From assembly GCF_946480385.1 (NCBI RefSeq), contig NZ_CAMLJP010000025.1:1-57303 (forward strand): a DNA stretch of 57,303 nucleotides. The letters are read 5' to 3'. The notes below the pieces were generated by a model. It was not told the DNA's origin. It did not search any database and saw only the letters and a program-made list of their open reading frames with translations. This document shows, piece by piece, positions 8,954-18,186 of the stretch (position 1 is its first letter; each line of letters begins with the position of its first letter). Source of the stretch: an uncultured Azospirillum sp. (lineage in GTDB: Bacteria > Pseudomonadota > Alphaproteobacteria > Azospirillales > Azospirillaceae). The translations under genes were made by a program, and so were the position numbers.

Positions 8954-10687
8954 CTATTCGGTGGGAATGTCGGCCCTGGGCGGGCGGCGGTCCTTGACGA
9001 TGGACAGCGGAACGTCGTCGGCCGCGATCTCCAGGATCGGATGGCCGTCCAGCAGCGACGGGCAGCGCTTCACCTGGGTGAAGGCCAGGAAGAAATCGGC
9101 CTTGCGCCAGTCCGGCTCGATCCCGTTCACCAGACGCAGCCAGGGCGGCAGTTCGAACCGCACCGCCAGCGTGTTGCCGCAGACGGTCAGCGTGTATTGG
9201 CGCGGCGGCGCGTGACCGTCATTCTCGCGCTCGACATACTCGACCAGCTCCTGCAGCGCCTCGTGCAGCGAGTTGCCCCAGTAATCCAGTTCGAACTTGC
9301 CGTCGGCGCCCCGTACGCCTCCGACGAACTGGTTGTAGTACACGTACTGGTTCGGGTGCATGGCGCCCAACTGCCACGCGTACACCACGCCGACCACGGT
9401 CATCGCCGCGGCGAAGGTCTGGCCCAGCGCCCGGCCGCCGCGCTGGCACAGCGTCCACAGCCGGTCGGCGGCGATGGCCGCCATCACCACCATGGGCGGG
9501 GCCAGGAACAGGAAATGGCGGATGCCGTTGTAGACCGACGGCCGCATCAACACGAACAGCAGGATCGGCAGGAATCCCGCCAGAGCCAGCGGCGTGTAGC
9601 GGACGACCGTGAAGGCGCCGGTCCGCCGCCAGCCGCCGCGCGCCAGCCAGACCGCCGCCATCGCCACCGCCACCCCGACGCCGATCACCACCGCCTCCGG
9701 CAGCTTCACCGCCAGATAGACCGGCAGGTAGAGCGCCGGCGGCGCGTTGGAATGGACCAGTTCGCCCATGAACAGCGTCTGGATGTCGATGGGGAAATGG
9801 GAGACGACGCGCAGGGCCTCCAGCGGATTGCGGAACGGCCGCTGCACCACCCAGGGCCAGAACACCGCCATGATGACATAGGCGACAGGAATCGCCGGCC
9901 ACAGGCTGAGGAAGGCGCGCCGCGCATCGACCAGCGCCCAGCGCCGGCCCTCCTGCTGTGTCACCAGCGCGAAATGCATCGCCATGGCGACCGCCAGATA
10001 GAAGCCGGCCAGCACCGCGCCGACACGGATCGCCAGCGTCAGGCCCAGCACCAGCCCGAACTTCAGCACCGCGCTGCGGCTCGGCCGCGGCATCTGCTTC
10101 AGGATGCGGGTGGCGAAATAGAGCGTCCACACCATGCCGGCCGCGAAGGGCACGTCCTTGGTGTTGTTGAACATGGCGCCGTAATAGACGCCGCTCAGCG
10201 ACAGCAGCGCCGCGGCGATGAAACCGGCACGCGGGCCGGCCAGCAGCCGGGTGTAGCGCCATGTCCCGGCGATGCCCAGCACGCCGACCAGCGCGCAGAG
10301 CAGGTGCCGCGTCTCATACTCCTCGAAGGGAGAGAAGGGCACGATCACGGCGGTGACGAGGTCGAACAGCCCGCCGTAATAGGCCAGATCCTTGAAATGG
10401 AAGGCAGACCGGTCCTGAAAGCCGCTGAGGTAATAGGACAGCAGCTTCTTGCCGTAGATGTGCTGCACCTCCTCGTCCGTGCTGATGCCGTAGCTGAGGA
10501 AGGTCAGCGCCGCGAGGATCAGCAGGCCGAGCAGAAGCGCCCGTGACAACCCGTCCCACAAGGCCGCCTCGCCGCGTGGCAGCACAGCGCCGGCGGCGCC
10601 GGCGGTGGACGGCGCCGCCGTCGCCACAGCGGGGCGGCGGGTGGAGGTGGAATCGCCATCGCCGCGCAGGCCGGTCTCGACGCTCAT
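8954..10687 (-). CDS. GT39-like polytopic membrane glycosyltransferase
   Basis: This 577-residue polytopic membrane protein has about 10-12 hydrophobic segments between residues 50 and 440 and a C-terminal soluble domain. After the first helix comes a loop with SYGISTDEEVQHIYG, the acidic Asp-Glu pair expected in the first periplasmic loop of GT-C glycosyltransferases (PMT/ArnT class). These use a polyprenyl-phosphate sugar to modify lipid or protein at the periplasmic face. Its start overlaps the stop of the GT2 gene by four bases (ATGA), so the two are translationally coupled. The GT2 partner probably supplies the polyprenyl-phosphate sugar donor. The acceptor is unknown. Confidence 0.8.
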   Translation of the reverse strand: MSVETGLRGDGDSTSTRRPAVATAAPSTAGAAGAVLPRGEAALWDGLSRALLLGLLILAALTFLSYGISTDEEVQHIYGKKLLSYYLSGFQDRSAFHFKDLAYYGGLFDLVTAVIVPFSPFEEYETRHLLCALVGVLGIAGTWRYTRLLAGPRAGFIAAALLSLSGVYYGAMFNNTKDVPFAAGMVWTLYFATRILKQMPRPSRSAVLKFGLVLGLTLAIRVGAVLAGFYLAVAMAMHFALVTQQEGRRWALVDARRAFLSLWPAIPVAYVIMAVFWPWVVQRPFRNPLEALRVVSHFPIDIQTLFMGELVHSNAPPALYLPVYLAVKLPEAVVIGVGVAVAMAAVWLARGGWRRTGAFTVVRYTPLALAGFLPILLFVLMRPSVYNGIRHFLFLAPPMVVMAAIAADRLWTLCQRGGRALGQTFAAAMTVVGVVYAWQLGAMHPNQYVYYNQFVGGVRGADGKFELDYWGNSLHEALQELVEYVERENDGHAPPRQYTLTVCGNTLAVRFELPPWLRLVNGIEPDWRKADFFLAFTQVKRCPSLLDGHPILEIAADDVPLSIVKDRRPPRADIPTE

Positions 10688-11808
10688 CGGCGCGGCTCCC
10701 GCCCCACCGTTCCGCTGACGGGATCGAACTCCTGCTCCTCCCGGCCATCCGCCGGGCCGAAGCCGTGGGCCGATCGCACGATGAACAAGGGTCGGCCCTT
10801 CACCTCGGCGAAGACGCGGCCCAGATAGTCGCCGATGATGCCCAGCGTGATCAGCTGGATACCGCCCAGGAACAGCACGGCGACCAGCAGCGATTCATAG
10901 CCCGGCACGTCGATGCCGTGGATCAGCGTGCGGATCAGGCGGACCAGGATGTAGACGAAGGCGAAACCCGACACCGCCATGCCGACCAGGCTCCACACCC
11001 GCAGGGGGAAGGTGGAGAAGGCGGTCAGCCCGTCGAAAGACAGGCGCAGCAGCTTGACGAAGCCCCATTTGGTGTCGCCACCGGCGCGCTCCCCCTGTTC
11101 ATAGGGGATCGCGGCCTGACGGAAGCCGACCCAGGCGAAGATGCCCTTCATGAAGCGCGTGCGCTCCGGCATCCGGTTGATGACCTCGACGACGCGGCGG
11201 TCCATCAGGCGGAAATCGCCGACCTCGCGCGGCAGCTTGATCTCCGACAGGTGGTCGAAGACCCAGTAGAACAGGCGGGCGAACAGCCGGTGTTTCAGGC
11301 TCTGCCCGACGCGGGCATGGCGCACCGCGACCACCACGTCGAAGCCCTCGCGCCATTTGGCGATGAAGGCCGGCAGCAGCTCCGGCGGATGCTGCAGGTC
11401 GGCGTCCATCGGCACCACGGCGTCGCCGGTGGTGTGGCTCAAGCCGGCGGACAGCGCCAGTTCCTTGCCGAAATTGCGCGACAGATCGACCACCTTCACC
11501 CGCGGTTCGCGATCATGGACGTCCAGCAGTCGGTCGATGGTATCGTCGCGGCTGCCGTCGTTGACGCAGACGACTTCCCAATCCATGTCCAGCCCGTCCA
11601 GCACCGGGACCAGCCGGGCGAACAGGGCCTCGATGTTGGACCCCTCGTTGTAGAAGGGAATGACGACCGACAGGCAACCGCGTCGCGGACGGCCCGACCG
11701 GTTGGCGGGAGGCCGGTTCGCAGATGGAGCGACCTCGCCCTCAGGGCGGACGGGAGCGGTGCGGACCTCCGGAGAAGCCGCGGAAAGGGGCGCGTCGGGA
11801 ATGGACAT
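10684..11808 (-). CDS. GT2 family glycosyltransferase (DPM1/GtrB/ArnC-like)
   Basis: This 374-residue membrane-associated transferase has a GT-A domain (residues about 45-270) followed by two transmembrane helices near residues 277-299 and 309-335. Motifs include LSVVIPFYNEG at the start of the domain, VNDGSRDDT, MDADLQHPPE (the DxD metal site) and KWGFVKLLRLSFDG, which is typical of polyprenyl-phosphate mannosyl/glucosyl transferases. It probably moves a nucleotide sugar onto undecaprenyl phosphate for the downstream coupled GT39-like protein. ATG 11808 is chosen because the longer frame starts inside a good promoter (-10 at 11891-11896). The N-terminal 40 residues are Pro/Ala-rich. Confidence 0.87.
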   Translation of the reverse strand: MSIPDAPLSAASPEVRTAPVRPEGEVAPSANRPPANRSGRPRRGCLSVVIPFYNEGSNIEALFARLVPVLDGLDMDWEVVCVNDGSRDDTIDRLLDVHDREPRVKVVDLSRNFGKELALSAGLSHTTGDAVVPMDADLQHPPELLPAFIAKWREGFDVVVAVRHARVGQSLKHRLFARLFYWVFDHLSEIKLPREVGDFRLMDRRVVEVINRMPERTRFMKGIFAWVGFRQAAIPYEQGERAGGDTKWGFVKLLRLSFDGLTAFSTFPLRVWSLVGMAVSGFAFVYILVRLIRTLIHGIDVPGYESLLVAVLFLGGIQLITLGIIGDYLGRVFAEVKGRPLFIVRSAHGFGPADGREEQEFDPVSGTVGREPRR

Positions 11809-11890
11809 GGCCAGCCGTCGGGTCAATGCGTCAGGGACCGGGAGATGAAGGGATCGGCGACGACCCCGGTCGGCCGCTGCGCCCTTCGGC

Positions 11891-11918
11891 ATATATCACG
11901 ATACGGGGGGATGTTCAA
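11891..11918 (-). promoter_or_regulatory. Putative sigma-70-type promoter of the glycosyltransferase operon
   Basis: On the minus strand, TTGAAC (11913-11918) is followed after 16 bases by ATATAT (11891-11896). This leaves a leader of about 75 bases before ATG 11808. Confidence 0.5.
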
Positions 11919-12221
11919 AATGCCTCTCCTGTGACCGCCACGGCACAAAAAATGGTCTGTCCGCCCGTGAAAGCGTCCGGGCGCCGGCCAGCCGCGATCC
12001 GACGAAACAGGCAAACATCCGCCGTTGCCGTTTATTCCACGGCGGCGGAATGACCGCGTTCCCCTACGTCATCCATGTGCCCCTCCGGTTGCCGGCACAC
12101 GCAATCGCACCATACCGGGGCATGTGGCACGCTTTCTGAAACAGGTCGCAATGCCTGACCTTTTCGGATCGTCCCCGAACAAGCGTTGGGCAACGTCCCT
12201 GTGCCGACGGAGGCCTCTACC
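11919..12221. other. Intergenic stretch before the chemoreceptor gene
   Basis: This region of about 300 bases is divergent between the glycosyltransferase operon and the chemoreceptor. No credible coding frame is seen. It contains only short imperfect inverted repeats, for example ATTCC/GGAAT around 12032-12049. The chemoreceptor promoter presumably lies here but no clear box was found. Confidence 0.5.
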
Positions 12222-14231
12222 ATGAGCCTTTTCAATCGCTTTTCCGTAGGAAGCAAGATCACGGCGGCCAGCGCCGGCATCCTGGTGTTCCTGGTGCTGA
12301 TCGGCGGTATCGGCATTGCGGCCCTGTCGGAGACTGGGGGCGCCGTGGACACCTACCGGCGGCTCGGCCAGCAGACCAACGAGTTGGGGCGCATCCAGGC
12401 CCTGATGCTGGAGATGCGCCAGCAGGCCACCCGTTTCCTGCTGACCGGCGATGCGGAGGTCGGCGCCACCGTCCGCCGCACCGCGGAGGATGCGGCGCAG
12501 ACCATCGACAAGGCGCGCGCCCTGTTCACCGACCCCGGCCTGCTGCAGACCGCCGACCACATGGCTCAGGAAATCGCCCAGTATCGGGAAGCCTTCGCCG
12601 CCATGATGGAGTTCCAGGACCAGCGCAGCAAGGCCATCGCCGACCTGGACGAGATCGGGCCGCGGCTGGAAACCGCGCTGGACGGCATCATGGACAGCGC
12701 CGGCGCGGCGGGCGACACGGACGCCGCCTATCTGGCTGGCATGGCGCTGCGCCACATGCTGGCGGCCCGCATCTCGGCGACGCGCTACAATGTCGACGGC
12801 ACTCCGGCGCTGGCCAGCCAGACCCGGTCTCAGTTCACCGATGCCGCCAGCCGCGGCGGCGCGATGATGGCGAAGCTGACCGACATGAACCGCCGCAAGA
12901 TGGCGATGTCCTACACCGCCATGCTGCGCGTCTACATCAGCGGCTTCAACGCCGTGGTGAAGGCGACGACCGAGCGCGACCGGCTGGTCAACGAGGTGCT
13001 GATCCCCGTCGGCGATTCCATCGCCAGGGAGGCGGAGCAACTGACAGACGCCAGCGTCGGCCACCAGAAAAGCCTTGGCATGGAAACCGGCGCCTTCCTC
13101 GACAAGGCGCGTGGCGGGATGGTGCTTGCCTCGCTGGTCGCGGTGATCCTGGGTCTGGCGACGGCGCTGCTGATCGGCCGTGGACTGTCGCGGCCGGTGG
13201 TGGCGATGACCGACCGCATGACCCGGCTGGCCGGCGGTGACCGCAGCGTCGACATCCCCGGCCAGGACCGCGCCGACGAGATCGGCGGCATGGCGAAGGC
13301 CCTGCAGGTGTTCAAGGACAGCCTGATCGAGAGCGACCGGCTGGCGGAGGCCCAGCGCGCCGACCATGCGGCGCAGCGTGGCCGCGGCGAGCGCATCGAC
13401 CGGCTGACCCAGGAGTTCGACCGGCTGGTGCTGGACGCGCTGGGCCGGGTGTCGGCGGCGGCGACCCAACTCCAGGCCACGGCCCAGACCATGTCCGCCA
13501 CCGCGGAGCAGACCACCCGGCAGGCCGATGCGGTCGCCAATGCCTCCCTTGACGCTACCGGCAACGTGGAGACGGTGGCCGCCGCGACGGAGGAACTGAC
13601 CGCCTCCATCTCCGAAATCGGCCGGCAGGTGGCGGAAAGCACCCGCATCGCCGGACAGGCGGTGGCCACCGCCGAGAAGACCGACGGCACCGTCCGCGGT
13701 CTGGTCGACGCCGCCCAGCGCATCGGCGAGGTGGTGCAACTGATCACCGACATCGCCAGCCAGACCAACCTGCTCGCCCTGAACGCCACCATCGAGGCGG
13801 CGCGCGCCGGCGAGGCGGGCAAGGGCTTCGCCGTGGTGGCGTCGGAGGTCAAGAACCTCGCCAGCCAGACCGCCAAGGCGACGGAGGAGATCGGCAGCCA
13901 GATCGCCGGCATCCAGGACATCAGCCGGCAGGCCGCCGGCGCCATCGCCGAGATCGGCCGGGTGATCGCGGAGATCAACCACATCTCCACCACCATCGCC
14001 GCCGCGGTGGAGGAACAGGGCGCCGCCACCAAGGAGATCAGCCGCAACGTCCAGCAGGCGGCGCGCGGGACGCAGCAGGTGTCCGGCAACATCGCCGGCG
14101 TGTCGGAGGCCGCGGCCTCCACCGGCGACGCCTCGCGCGAGGTGCTGACCGCCGCCGACGGGCTGAACCACGAGGCGACCGACCTGCGCGGCTTCGTGTC
14201 GCGCTTCCTGGCCGAAATGCGCGCCGCGTAA
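12222..14231 (+). CDS. Methyl-accepting chemotaxis protein with HBM-type sensor
   Basis: This 669-residue inner-membrane chemoreceptor has TM1 at residues 14-36, a long all-helical periplasmic region of about 250 residues (the size and character of a helical bimodular, HBM, domain), TM2 near 295-320, a HAMP domain ([14 protein letters not shown]) and a cytoplasmic signalling domain. The hairpin tip reads [37 protein letters not shown] and binds CheA/CheW. There is no CheR-tethering pentapeptide at the C-terminus (ends EMRAA). ACGGAGG precedes ATG 12222, and the longer frame from 12186 lacks this. No che genes are adjacent, so it must signal through a cluster elsewhere, possibly the one at 53.4 kb. 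The ligand is unknown. Confidence 0.93.
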   Translation: MSLFNRFSVGSKITAASAGILVFLVLIGGIGIAALSETGGAVDTYRRLGQQTNELGRIQALMLEMRQQATRFLLTGDAEVGATVRRTAEDAAQTIDKARALFTDPGLLQTADHMAQEIAQYREAFAAMMEFQDQRSKAIADLDEIGPRLETALDGIMDSAGAAGDTDAAYLAGMALRHMLAARISATRYNVDGTPALASQTRSQFTDAASRGGAMMAKLTDMNRRKMAMSYTAMLRVYISGFNAVVKATTERDRLVNEVLIPVGDSIAREAEQLTDASVGHQKSLGMETGAFLDKARGGMVLASLVAVILGLATALLIGRGLSRPVVAMTDRMTRLAGGDRSVDIPGQDRADEIGGMAKALQVFKDSLIESDRLAEAQRADHAAQRGRGERIDRLTQEFDRLVLDALGRVSAAATQLQATAQTMSATAEQTTRQADAVANASLDATGNVETVAAATEELTASISEIGRQVAESTRIAGQAVATAEKTDGTVRGLVDAAQRIGEVVQLITDIASQTNLLALNATIEAARAGEAGKGFAVVASEVKNLASQTAKATEEIGSQIAGIQDISRQAAGAIAEIGRVIAEINHISTTIAAAVEEQGAATKEISRNVQQAARGTQQVSGNIAGVSEAAASTGDASREVLTAADGLNHEATDLRGFVSRFLAEMRAA

Positions 14232-14391
14232 GAAACGGCACCGATCTTCAGCGCTGCGGTGACAGTTGTGGCGCCGGCAGGACCCGAATGGACCGGGGCT
14301 TGCCGGCGCCCTTCTTCTGGCAGGCAGCCCTGCTCCTTTGGCCGGTTACTTTCCCCTTGCGCCCCGCCGCCCCCTTGGGCACATAGGCGCG

Positions 14392-15066
14392 ATGATCCTG
14401 ACCCCCATCGCCATCGACGACATGCCGAAGGCCATCGCCGCCTTCGACGCCCATCTGGACGGCCATGCCCAAGCGCGGGCCGCCTTCCGCCGCATCGCCT
14501 CGACCTGGCCGGTTCGGCCGGCGGACGAGCCCGGCGGCGGCGTCGACACGCCGGCCCATCGGGCGGACGCGGTGCGGCTGGCCCATGCCCACGGCATCGA
14601 CACGCTGGACGAACCGCCGAGCCGCTCCTTCATGTGGGACGGCAAGGTGATCCGCACCGATGTCGAGGCGACGGTGATCGTGCATGAGGTGGCGCACTGG
14701 CTGTGCGCGACGCCGGAGCGGCGGACGCTGATCGACTACGGCCTCGGTCCCGGCCCGGAGACCACCGCCCGCAAGGAGGCACGCGCCGACAAGCGCCTGT
14801 GCTTCGAGGACTGCATGCACGAAGAGCAGCAGACCTCCCTGCTCGGCGTGCTGTGGGAGGTCGAACTGGGCCAGCCGGGGATCCTGGCCTTCCTGGAGCA
14901 GAACTGGATGGAGCATTGGGAGCGGTCGAGCACCGCCGCCTTCTTCATCCGCCACGCCGAGGAACTGTTCACCCGCGGCCTGATCGACGCCGACGGCCGC
15001 CCGACGACCGCGCGCGACTGGGCGGATGCGCGGCAGGGCGCCCGGGTGCTTTCCCCGCAATTCTGA
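14392..15066 (+). CDS. EpmC-like (elongation factor P hydroxylase-like) HExxH protein
   Basis: The 224-residue protein contains VIVHEVAHWL followed by RRTLIDYG, then RLCFEDCMHEEQ and a helical C-terminus. The order and spacing resemble E. coli EpmC (YfcM), where HEISHW, RRELVDFG and QFEDVEVKPQ occur in the same sequence. EpmC hydroxylates the beta-lysyl-lysine of elongation factor P using the His/Glu/His metal site. The protein also carries about 90 extra N-terminal residues and a longer C-terminus. Neither efp nor epmA/epmB is nearby, so its substrate is unknown. It could instead be a metal hydrolase of the zincin type. ATG 14392 gives the most sensible start, and a longer frame runs from 14266. 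Confidence 0.6.
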   Translation: MILTPIAIDDMPKAIAAFDAHLDGHAQARAAFRRIASTWPVRPADEPGGGVDTPAHRADAVRLAHAHGIDTLDEPPSRSFMWDGKVIRTDVEATVIVHEVAHWLCATPERRTLIDYGLGPGPETTARKEARADKRLCFEDCMHEEQQTSLLGVLWEVELGQPGILAFLEQNWMEHWERSSTAAFFIRHAEELFTRGLIDADGRPTTARDWADARQGARVLSPQF

Positions 15067-15169
15067 TTAGGTCATGCAGTGACCATGTGCCGTCCAACCG
15101 GGCCTCCGGCTCGCGGGCGGCGCTGTCACGGCTGGCATGATGCGCAAATCGTCAAGGTGCAAAAATGCG

Positions 15170-15198
15170 AAAGGCCGGCACCCGAAGGTCCGGCCTTT
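15170..15198. terminator. Bidirectional hairpin terminator
   Basis: The stem AAAGGCCGG (15170-15178) pairs with CCGGCCTTT (15190-15198), with further pairing inside the loop. It is followed by T on the plus strand, and by a T run about 5 bases further on the minus strand. It serves the EpmC-like gene and/or tRNA-Gly. Confidence 0.65.
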
Positions 15199-15235
15199 TG
15201 AGATCGCATGCTCCGGTACAAAGACCGGAGAAAAC

Positions 15236-15310
15236 TGGAGCGGGCGAAGGGATTCGAACCCTCGACCCCAACCTTGGCAAGGTTGTGCTCTACCCCTGAG
15301 CTACGCCCGC
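15236..15310 (-). tRNA. tRNA-Gly (GCC), CCA encoded
   Basis: Acceptor strands GCGGGCG/CGCCCGC pair perfectly, with discriminator T and genome-encoded CCA at 15236-15238. The D arm is GTAGCTCAGGGGTAGAGC, the anticodon loop is CTTGCCAAG-like with anticodon GCC, and the T arm contains GGTTCGAATCC. It is read from the minus strand and flanked by a promoter and a terminator of its own. Confidence 0.97.
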
Positions 15311-15363
15311 GCTCCGTACCGTCGTTCAGCGCTTTATCAGTGCCGTCCGGCGGTGTGCGGCGG

Positions 15364-15391
15364 ACTATACTCATCAGCCGACGCAATGCAA
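15364..15391 (-). promoter_or_regulatory. Promoter of tRNA-Gly
   Basis: Minus-strand TTGCAT (15386-15391), a 16-base spacer and TATAGT (15364-15369) lie about 55 bases upstream of the tRNA 5' end. The rplU promoter in this window has the same 16-base spacing. Confidence 0.65.
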
Positions 15392-15455
15392 GGGCCTTGT
15401 TTCAGATTTTTTCACCGGCTGGACGATTTTCCGCACAGCCGGTAAAAGGGCTGTC

Positions 15456-16028
15456 ATGGACACCGCATCGCTCCCCCTTCCGGGCGCCTCCCTGCCAGAT
15501 GGCGACGCGCCGCTGCCGACCTCTCCGGACCAGCTGCTGGCGCGGCTCGACGCGCTGGGCATCCAGGCGACCACGCACAGCCACCCGCCGCTGCACACGG
15601 TGGAGGAGAGCAAGGCCCTGCGCGGCGCCTTGCCCGGCGGCCATTGCAAGAACCTGTTCCTGAAGGACAAGAAGGATCAGCATTGGCTGGTGGTGGCGCT
15701 GGAGGATGCCAAGGTCGACCTGAACCGGCTGGACAAGGTGATCGGGTCGGCGCGGCTGTCCTTCGCCTCGGCGGAACGGCTTTGGCGCTTCCTCGGCATC
15801 CGGCCGGGGTCGGTCACGCCCTTCGCCCTGGTCAACGATAGCGAGCGCAAGGTCCGCGTGGTCCTGCAGCAGGCGATGATGGAGCATGAGCTGCTGAACT
15901 ATCATCCGCTGCTGAACGACCGCACCACGGCGATCCGGCGCGACGACCTGCTGCGCTTCATCCGCGCCTGCGGCCACGAACCGGCGATCGTCGAGTTCGG
16001 CCGCGCAGAGAACGACAGGGCGGACTGA
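15456..16028 (+). CDS. ProXp-ala/YbaK-family aminoacyl-tRNA deacylase
   Basis: This 190-residue free-standing homologue of the editing (INS) domain of bacterial ProRS is often annotated prolyl-tRNA synthetase associated domain protein or PrdX/ProXp-ala. Characteristic segments are THSHPPLHTVEES near the N-terminus, GGHCKNLFLKDKK with the substrate-contacting Lys, SARLSFASAERL, and a late GSVTPFALVND. Family members hydrolyse mischarged Ala-tRNA-Pro in trans. The first 20 residues are Pro/Ala-rich and not part of the fold. It is a single gene with no obvious operon partner. Confidence 0.88.
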   Translation: MDTASLPLPGASLPDGDAPLPTSPDQLLARLDALGIQATTHSHPPLHTVEESKALRGALPGGHCKNLFLKDKKDQHWLVVALEDAKVDLNRLDKVIGSARLSFASAERLWRFLGIRPGSVTPFALVNDSERKVRVVLQQAMMEHELLNYHPLLNDRTTAIRRDDLLRFIRACGHEPAIVEFGRAENDRAD

Positions 16029-16208
16029 CCGGCGGGGCGGCTGTTTCCACGCAATGCTTGCCCATGCAATGCTTGCTTGAGCCGGCTTGCGCGCTCACAT
16101 ATGTCGGCAACGATCAGGGTCCGGACCGCCAGCGGCCGGACCGGCAACTCCATGGCCCACCGGGATGTCCTAATGGGCCAGGCATCACCAACGGGACCGA
16201 AACACGCC

Positions 16209-17171
16209 ATGTTCTCCATGCCCCCCGCCAACGGGTCCAAGCCCGCCGCTCCCGCCGCCGGTGCCGCTCCCGGTGCCGCCGACATCGTCAAGGACAGCAC
16301 CGACCGCGCCTTCATGGCGGACGTGATCGAAGCCTCGCGCGACGTCCCGGTGGTCGTCGATTTCTGGGCGCCCTGGTGCGGCCCCTGCAAGCAGCTGGGC
16401 CCGATCATCGAGAAGGTGGTGCGCGCTGCCAAGGGTGCGGTGCGCCTGGTGAAGATCGACACCGACGCCAATCCGATGATCGCCTCGCAGCTGCGCGTGC
16501 AGTCGATCCCGGCGGTCTACGCCTTCTTCCAGGGCCGCCCGGTCGACGGCTTCATGGGCGCCCTGCCCGAATCGCAGGTGAAGGCCTTCGTCGACAAGCT
16601 GGTGGCGCTGGCCAAGCAGGCCGGTGCCGGCGGTGGCGCCGGCGAGATGCTGGAGGAAGCCTTCGCCCAGGCCAAGGAGATGATGGAAGCCGGCGACCTG
16701 CAGGGCGCGCTCGACCTCTACAGCCAGATCCTGCAGGCCGAGCCGGAGAACGCCCAGGCCTATGCCGGCATCATCCGCTGCCTGATCGCCGCCGGCGACT
16801 TGGAGAACGCCAAGCAGATGCTGGCCCAGGCCCCGGAAGCCATCGCCAAGGACAAGGAGCTGGCCAACGTCCGCGCCGCCCTCGACGTGGCGGAGCAGGC
16901 TTCCAACGCCGGCCCGATCCCGGAGCTGATGGAGAAGGTCGCCCACGACCCGAACGACCATGCCTCGCGCTTCGACCTCGCCATGGCGTTGTTCGCCGCC
17001 GGCAAGCGCGAGGCCGCGGTGGACGAGTTGCTGGAGATCTTCAAGCGCGACCGGACCTGGAACGACGACGGCGCCCGCAAGCAGCTGGTGAAGTTCTTCG
17101 AGGCGTTCGGCCAGACCGACCCGCTGACGGTGAAGACCCGCCGCCGCCTGTCGGCCATGATGTTCAGCTGA
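16209..17171 (+). CDS. ybbN: Thioredoxin-TPR chaperone, CnoX/YbbN-like
   Basis: This 320-residue protein has an N-terminal thioredoxin domain with an intact redox motif (WAPWCGPCK, near residues 56-64) and the cis-Pro in SIPAVY, followed by a TPR-like helical region (about 150-320) with repeats such as AQAKEMMEAGDLQGALDLY. The CnoX/YbbN family holds substrates for GroEL and guards them from over-oxidation. Here the active Cys pair is present, unlike the E. coli protein. The frame is open upstream to 16077, but residues before 16209 look non-conserved and no start has a strong ribosome site, so the N-terminus is uncertain. It begins a four-gene cluster (CnoX, LON-domain, Trm112-like, DUF971). 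Confidence 0.87.
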   Translation: MFSMPPANGSKPAAPAAGAAPGAADIVKDSTDRAFMADVIEASRDVPVVVDFWAPWCGPCKQLGPIIEKVVRAAKGAVRLVKIDTDANPMIASQLRVQSIPAVYAFFQGRPVDGFMGALPESQVKAFVDKLVALAKQAGAGGGAGEMLEEAFAQAKEMMEAGDLQGALDLYSQILQAEPENAQAYAGIIRCLIAAGDLENAKQMLAQAPEAIAKDKELANVRAALDVAEQASNAGPIPELMEKVAHDPNDHASRFDLAMALFAAGKREAAVDELLEIFKRDRTWNDDGARKQLVKFFEAFGQTDPLTVKTRRRLSAMMFS

Positions 17172-17228
17172 CGCTTTTCCGGAAAAAGGACGGCTGTTCC
17201 ATCGGCGAAGGGGTTCTATCTGATTGGC

Positions 17229-17909
17229 ATGACCAGAAACCCCGCCATAGACCCCTTCGACGCCGAATTCGGCCAGTTGCCGGCAATGCTGCCGATCTTC
17301 CCGCTGGCCGGCGTTCTGCTGCTGCCGCGGGCGCGGCTGCCGCTGAACATCTTCGAGCCGCGCTATCTCGCCATGGTCGAGGACGCGTTGGGCAGCGGCC
17401 GCATGATCGGCATGGTCCAGCCGCTCGACCCCGTCGGGCGGGAGCGCGAGCCGGCCGTTTATTCCTGCGGCTGCGCCGGCCGCATCACCAGCTTTGCCGA
17501 GACCGACGACGGCCGCTTCCTGATCACCCTGACCGGAGTCGCCCGGTTCGAGATCGGACGCGAGGTGGAGGGTGCGCGCGGTTACCGGCGGGTGGTTCCC
17601 GATTGGCGCCCGTTCCGTGCCGACCTGGAACCCGAGGCCTGCGGCGACATCGACCGCAACCGACTGCTCGGCGCGCTGAAGACCTATTTCCGCGTCCAGG
17701 GCCTGTCGGTCGACTGGAAATCCATCGAATCGACGCTGGACGAGCGGCTGGTCAACTCGCTGGCGATGATCTGCCCCTTCACGCCCGGCGAGAAACAGGC
17801 GCTGCTGGAGGCGCCGACCCTGGCGGAACGCGGGAAGCTCTTGATCGGACTGGTCGAGATGGCCATTCTCGACAGCCATGACGGGGACGGTCCGCCGCCC
17901 AAACATTGA
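17229..17909 (+). CDS. LON N-terminal-domain protein
   Basis: The 226-residue protein consists only of the substrate-binding (LAN) domain of Lon protease, without ATPase or peptidase parts. It contains [30 protein letters not shown] and the central CGCAGRI strand. Stand-alone LON-domain proteins are common in alphaproteobacteria between a thioredoxin-TPR gene and a Trm112-like gene, exactly as here. The function is unproven, and a protein-quality-control adaptor role is inferred from the domain and neighbours. It lies 57 bases after ybbN. Confidence 0.88.
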   Translation: MTRNPAIDPFDAEFGQLPAMLPIFPLAGVLLLPRARLPLNIFEPRYLAMVEDALGSGRMIGMVQPLDPVGREREPAVYSCGCAGRITSFAETDDGRFLITLTGVARFEIGREVEGARGYRRVVPDWRPFRADLEPEACGDIDRNRLLGALKTYFRVQGLSVDWKSIESTLDERLVNSLAMICPFTPGEKQALLEAPTLAERGKLLIGLVEMAILDSHDGDGPPPKH

Positions 17910-17955
17910 CGGTCTTCCAATCACCGCCCTTCTTCCAATCATTACGAGACACGAG

Positions 17956-18186
17956 ATGGCGACGCCCGAGGACAAGAGCAGCGAAGCGAAAACCAACGCC
18001 CGCGTCGACCCGAAGCTGCTGGAGATCCTGGTCTGCCCGCTGACCAAGGGTCCGTTGCGCTATGACGCCGAGCGCGCCGAGCTGGTCAGCGAGCGCGCCG
18101 GTCTGGCCTATCCGATTCGCGACGGCATCCCGATCATGCTGATCGACGAGGCCCGCAGCCTGGACAAGGCGGGGTCGCAGCGATGA
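17956..18186 (+). CDS. Trm112-family small protein
   Basis: This 76-residue protein of the Trm112 (UPF0434/YcaR) fold contains [17 protein letters not shown] near residues 20-36 and [16 protein letters not shown] near the C-terminus. It has only one Cys, so it cannot form the zinc site of eukaryotic Trm112. Bacterial members may act as methyltransferase partners, but this is unproven. ATG 17956 is preferred over an ATG at 17878 that lies within the preceding gene. Its last four bases overlap the start of the next gene (ATGA), indicating coupling. Confidence 0.88.
   Translation: MATPEDKSSEAKTNARVDPKLLEILVCPLTKGPLRYDAERAELVSERAGLAYPIRDGIPIMLIDEARSLDKAGSQR

Noticed and set aside
11823..12014. 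Small minus-strand frame of 63 codons in the intergenic region near 11.9 kb.
   Set aside because: It overlaps the promoter of the glycosyltransferase operon and looks like random Arg/Gly/Pro-rich translation.
12120..12150. TGGCACGCTTTCTG upstream of the chemoreceptor as a sigma-54 promoter.
   Set aside because: The GC element at the required 10-base spacing is absent.
12069..14171. Long antisense frames over the chemoreceptor gene.
   Set aside because: The plus strand encodes a complete MCP with all domains. The antisense product has no recognisable features.
15137..15445. Open frames crossing the tRNA-Gly (and similar frames across the tRNA-Ala, tRNA-Leu and tRNA-Ser).
   Set aside because: These frames read through tRNA genes and lack ribosome sites and homology.
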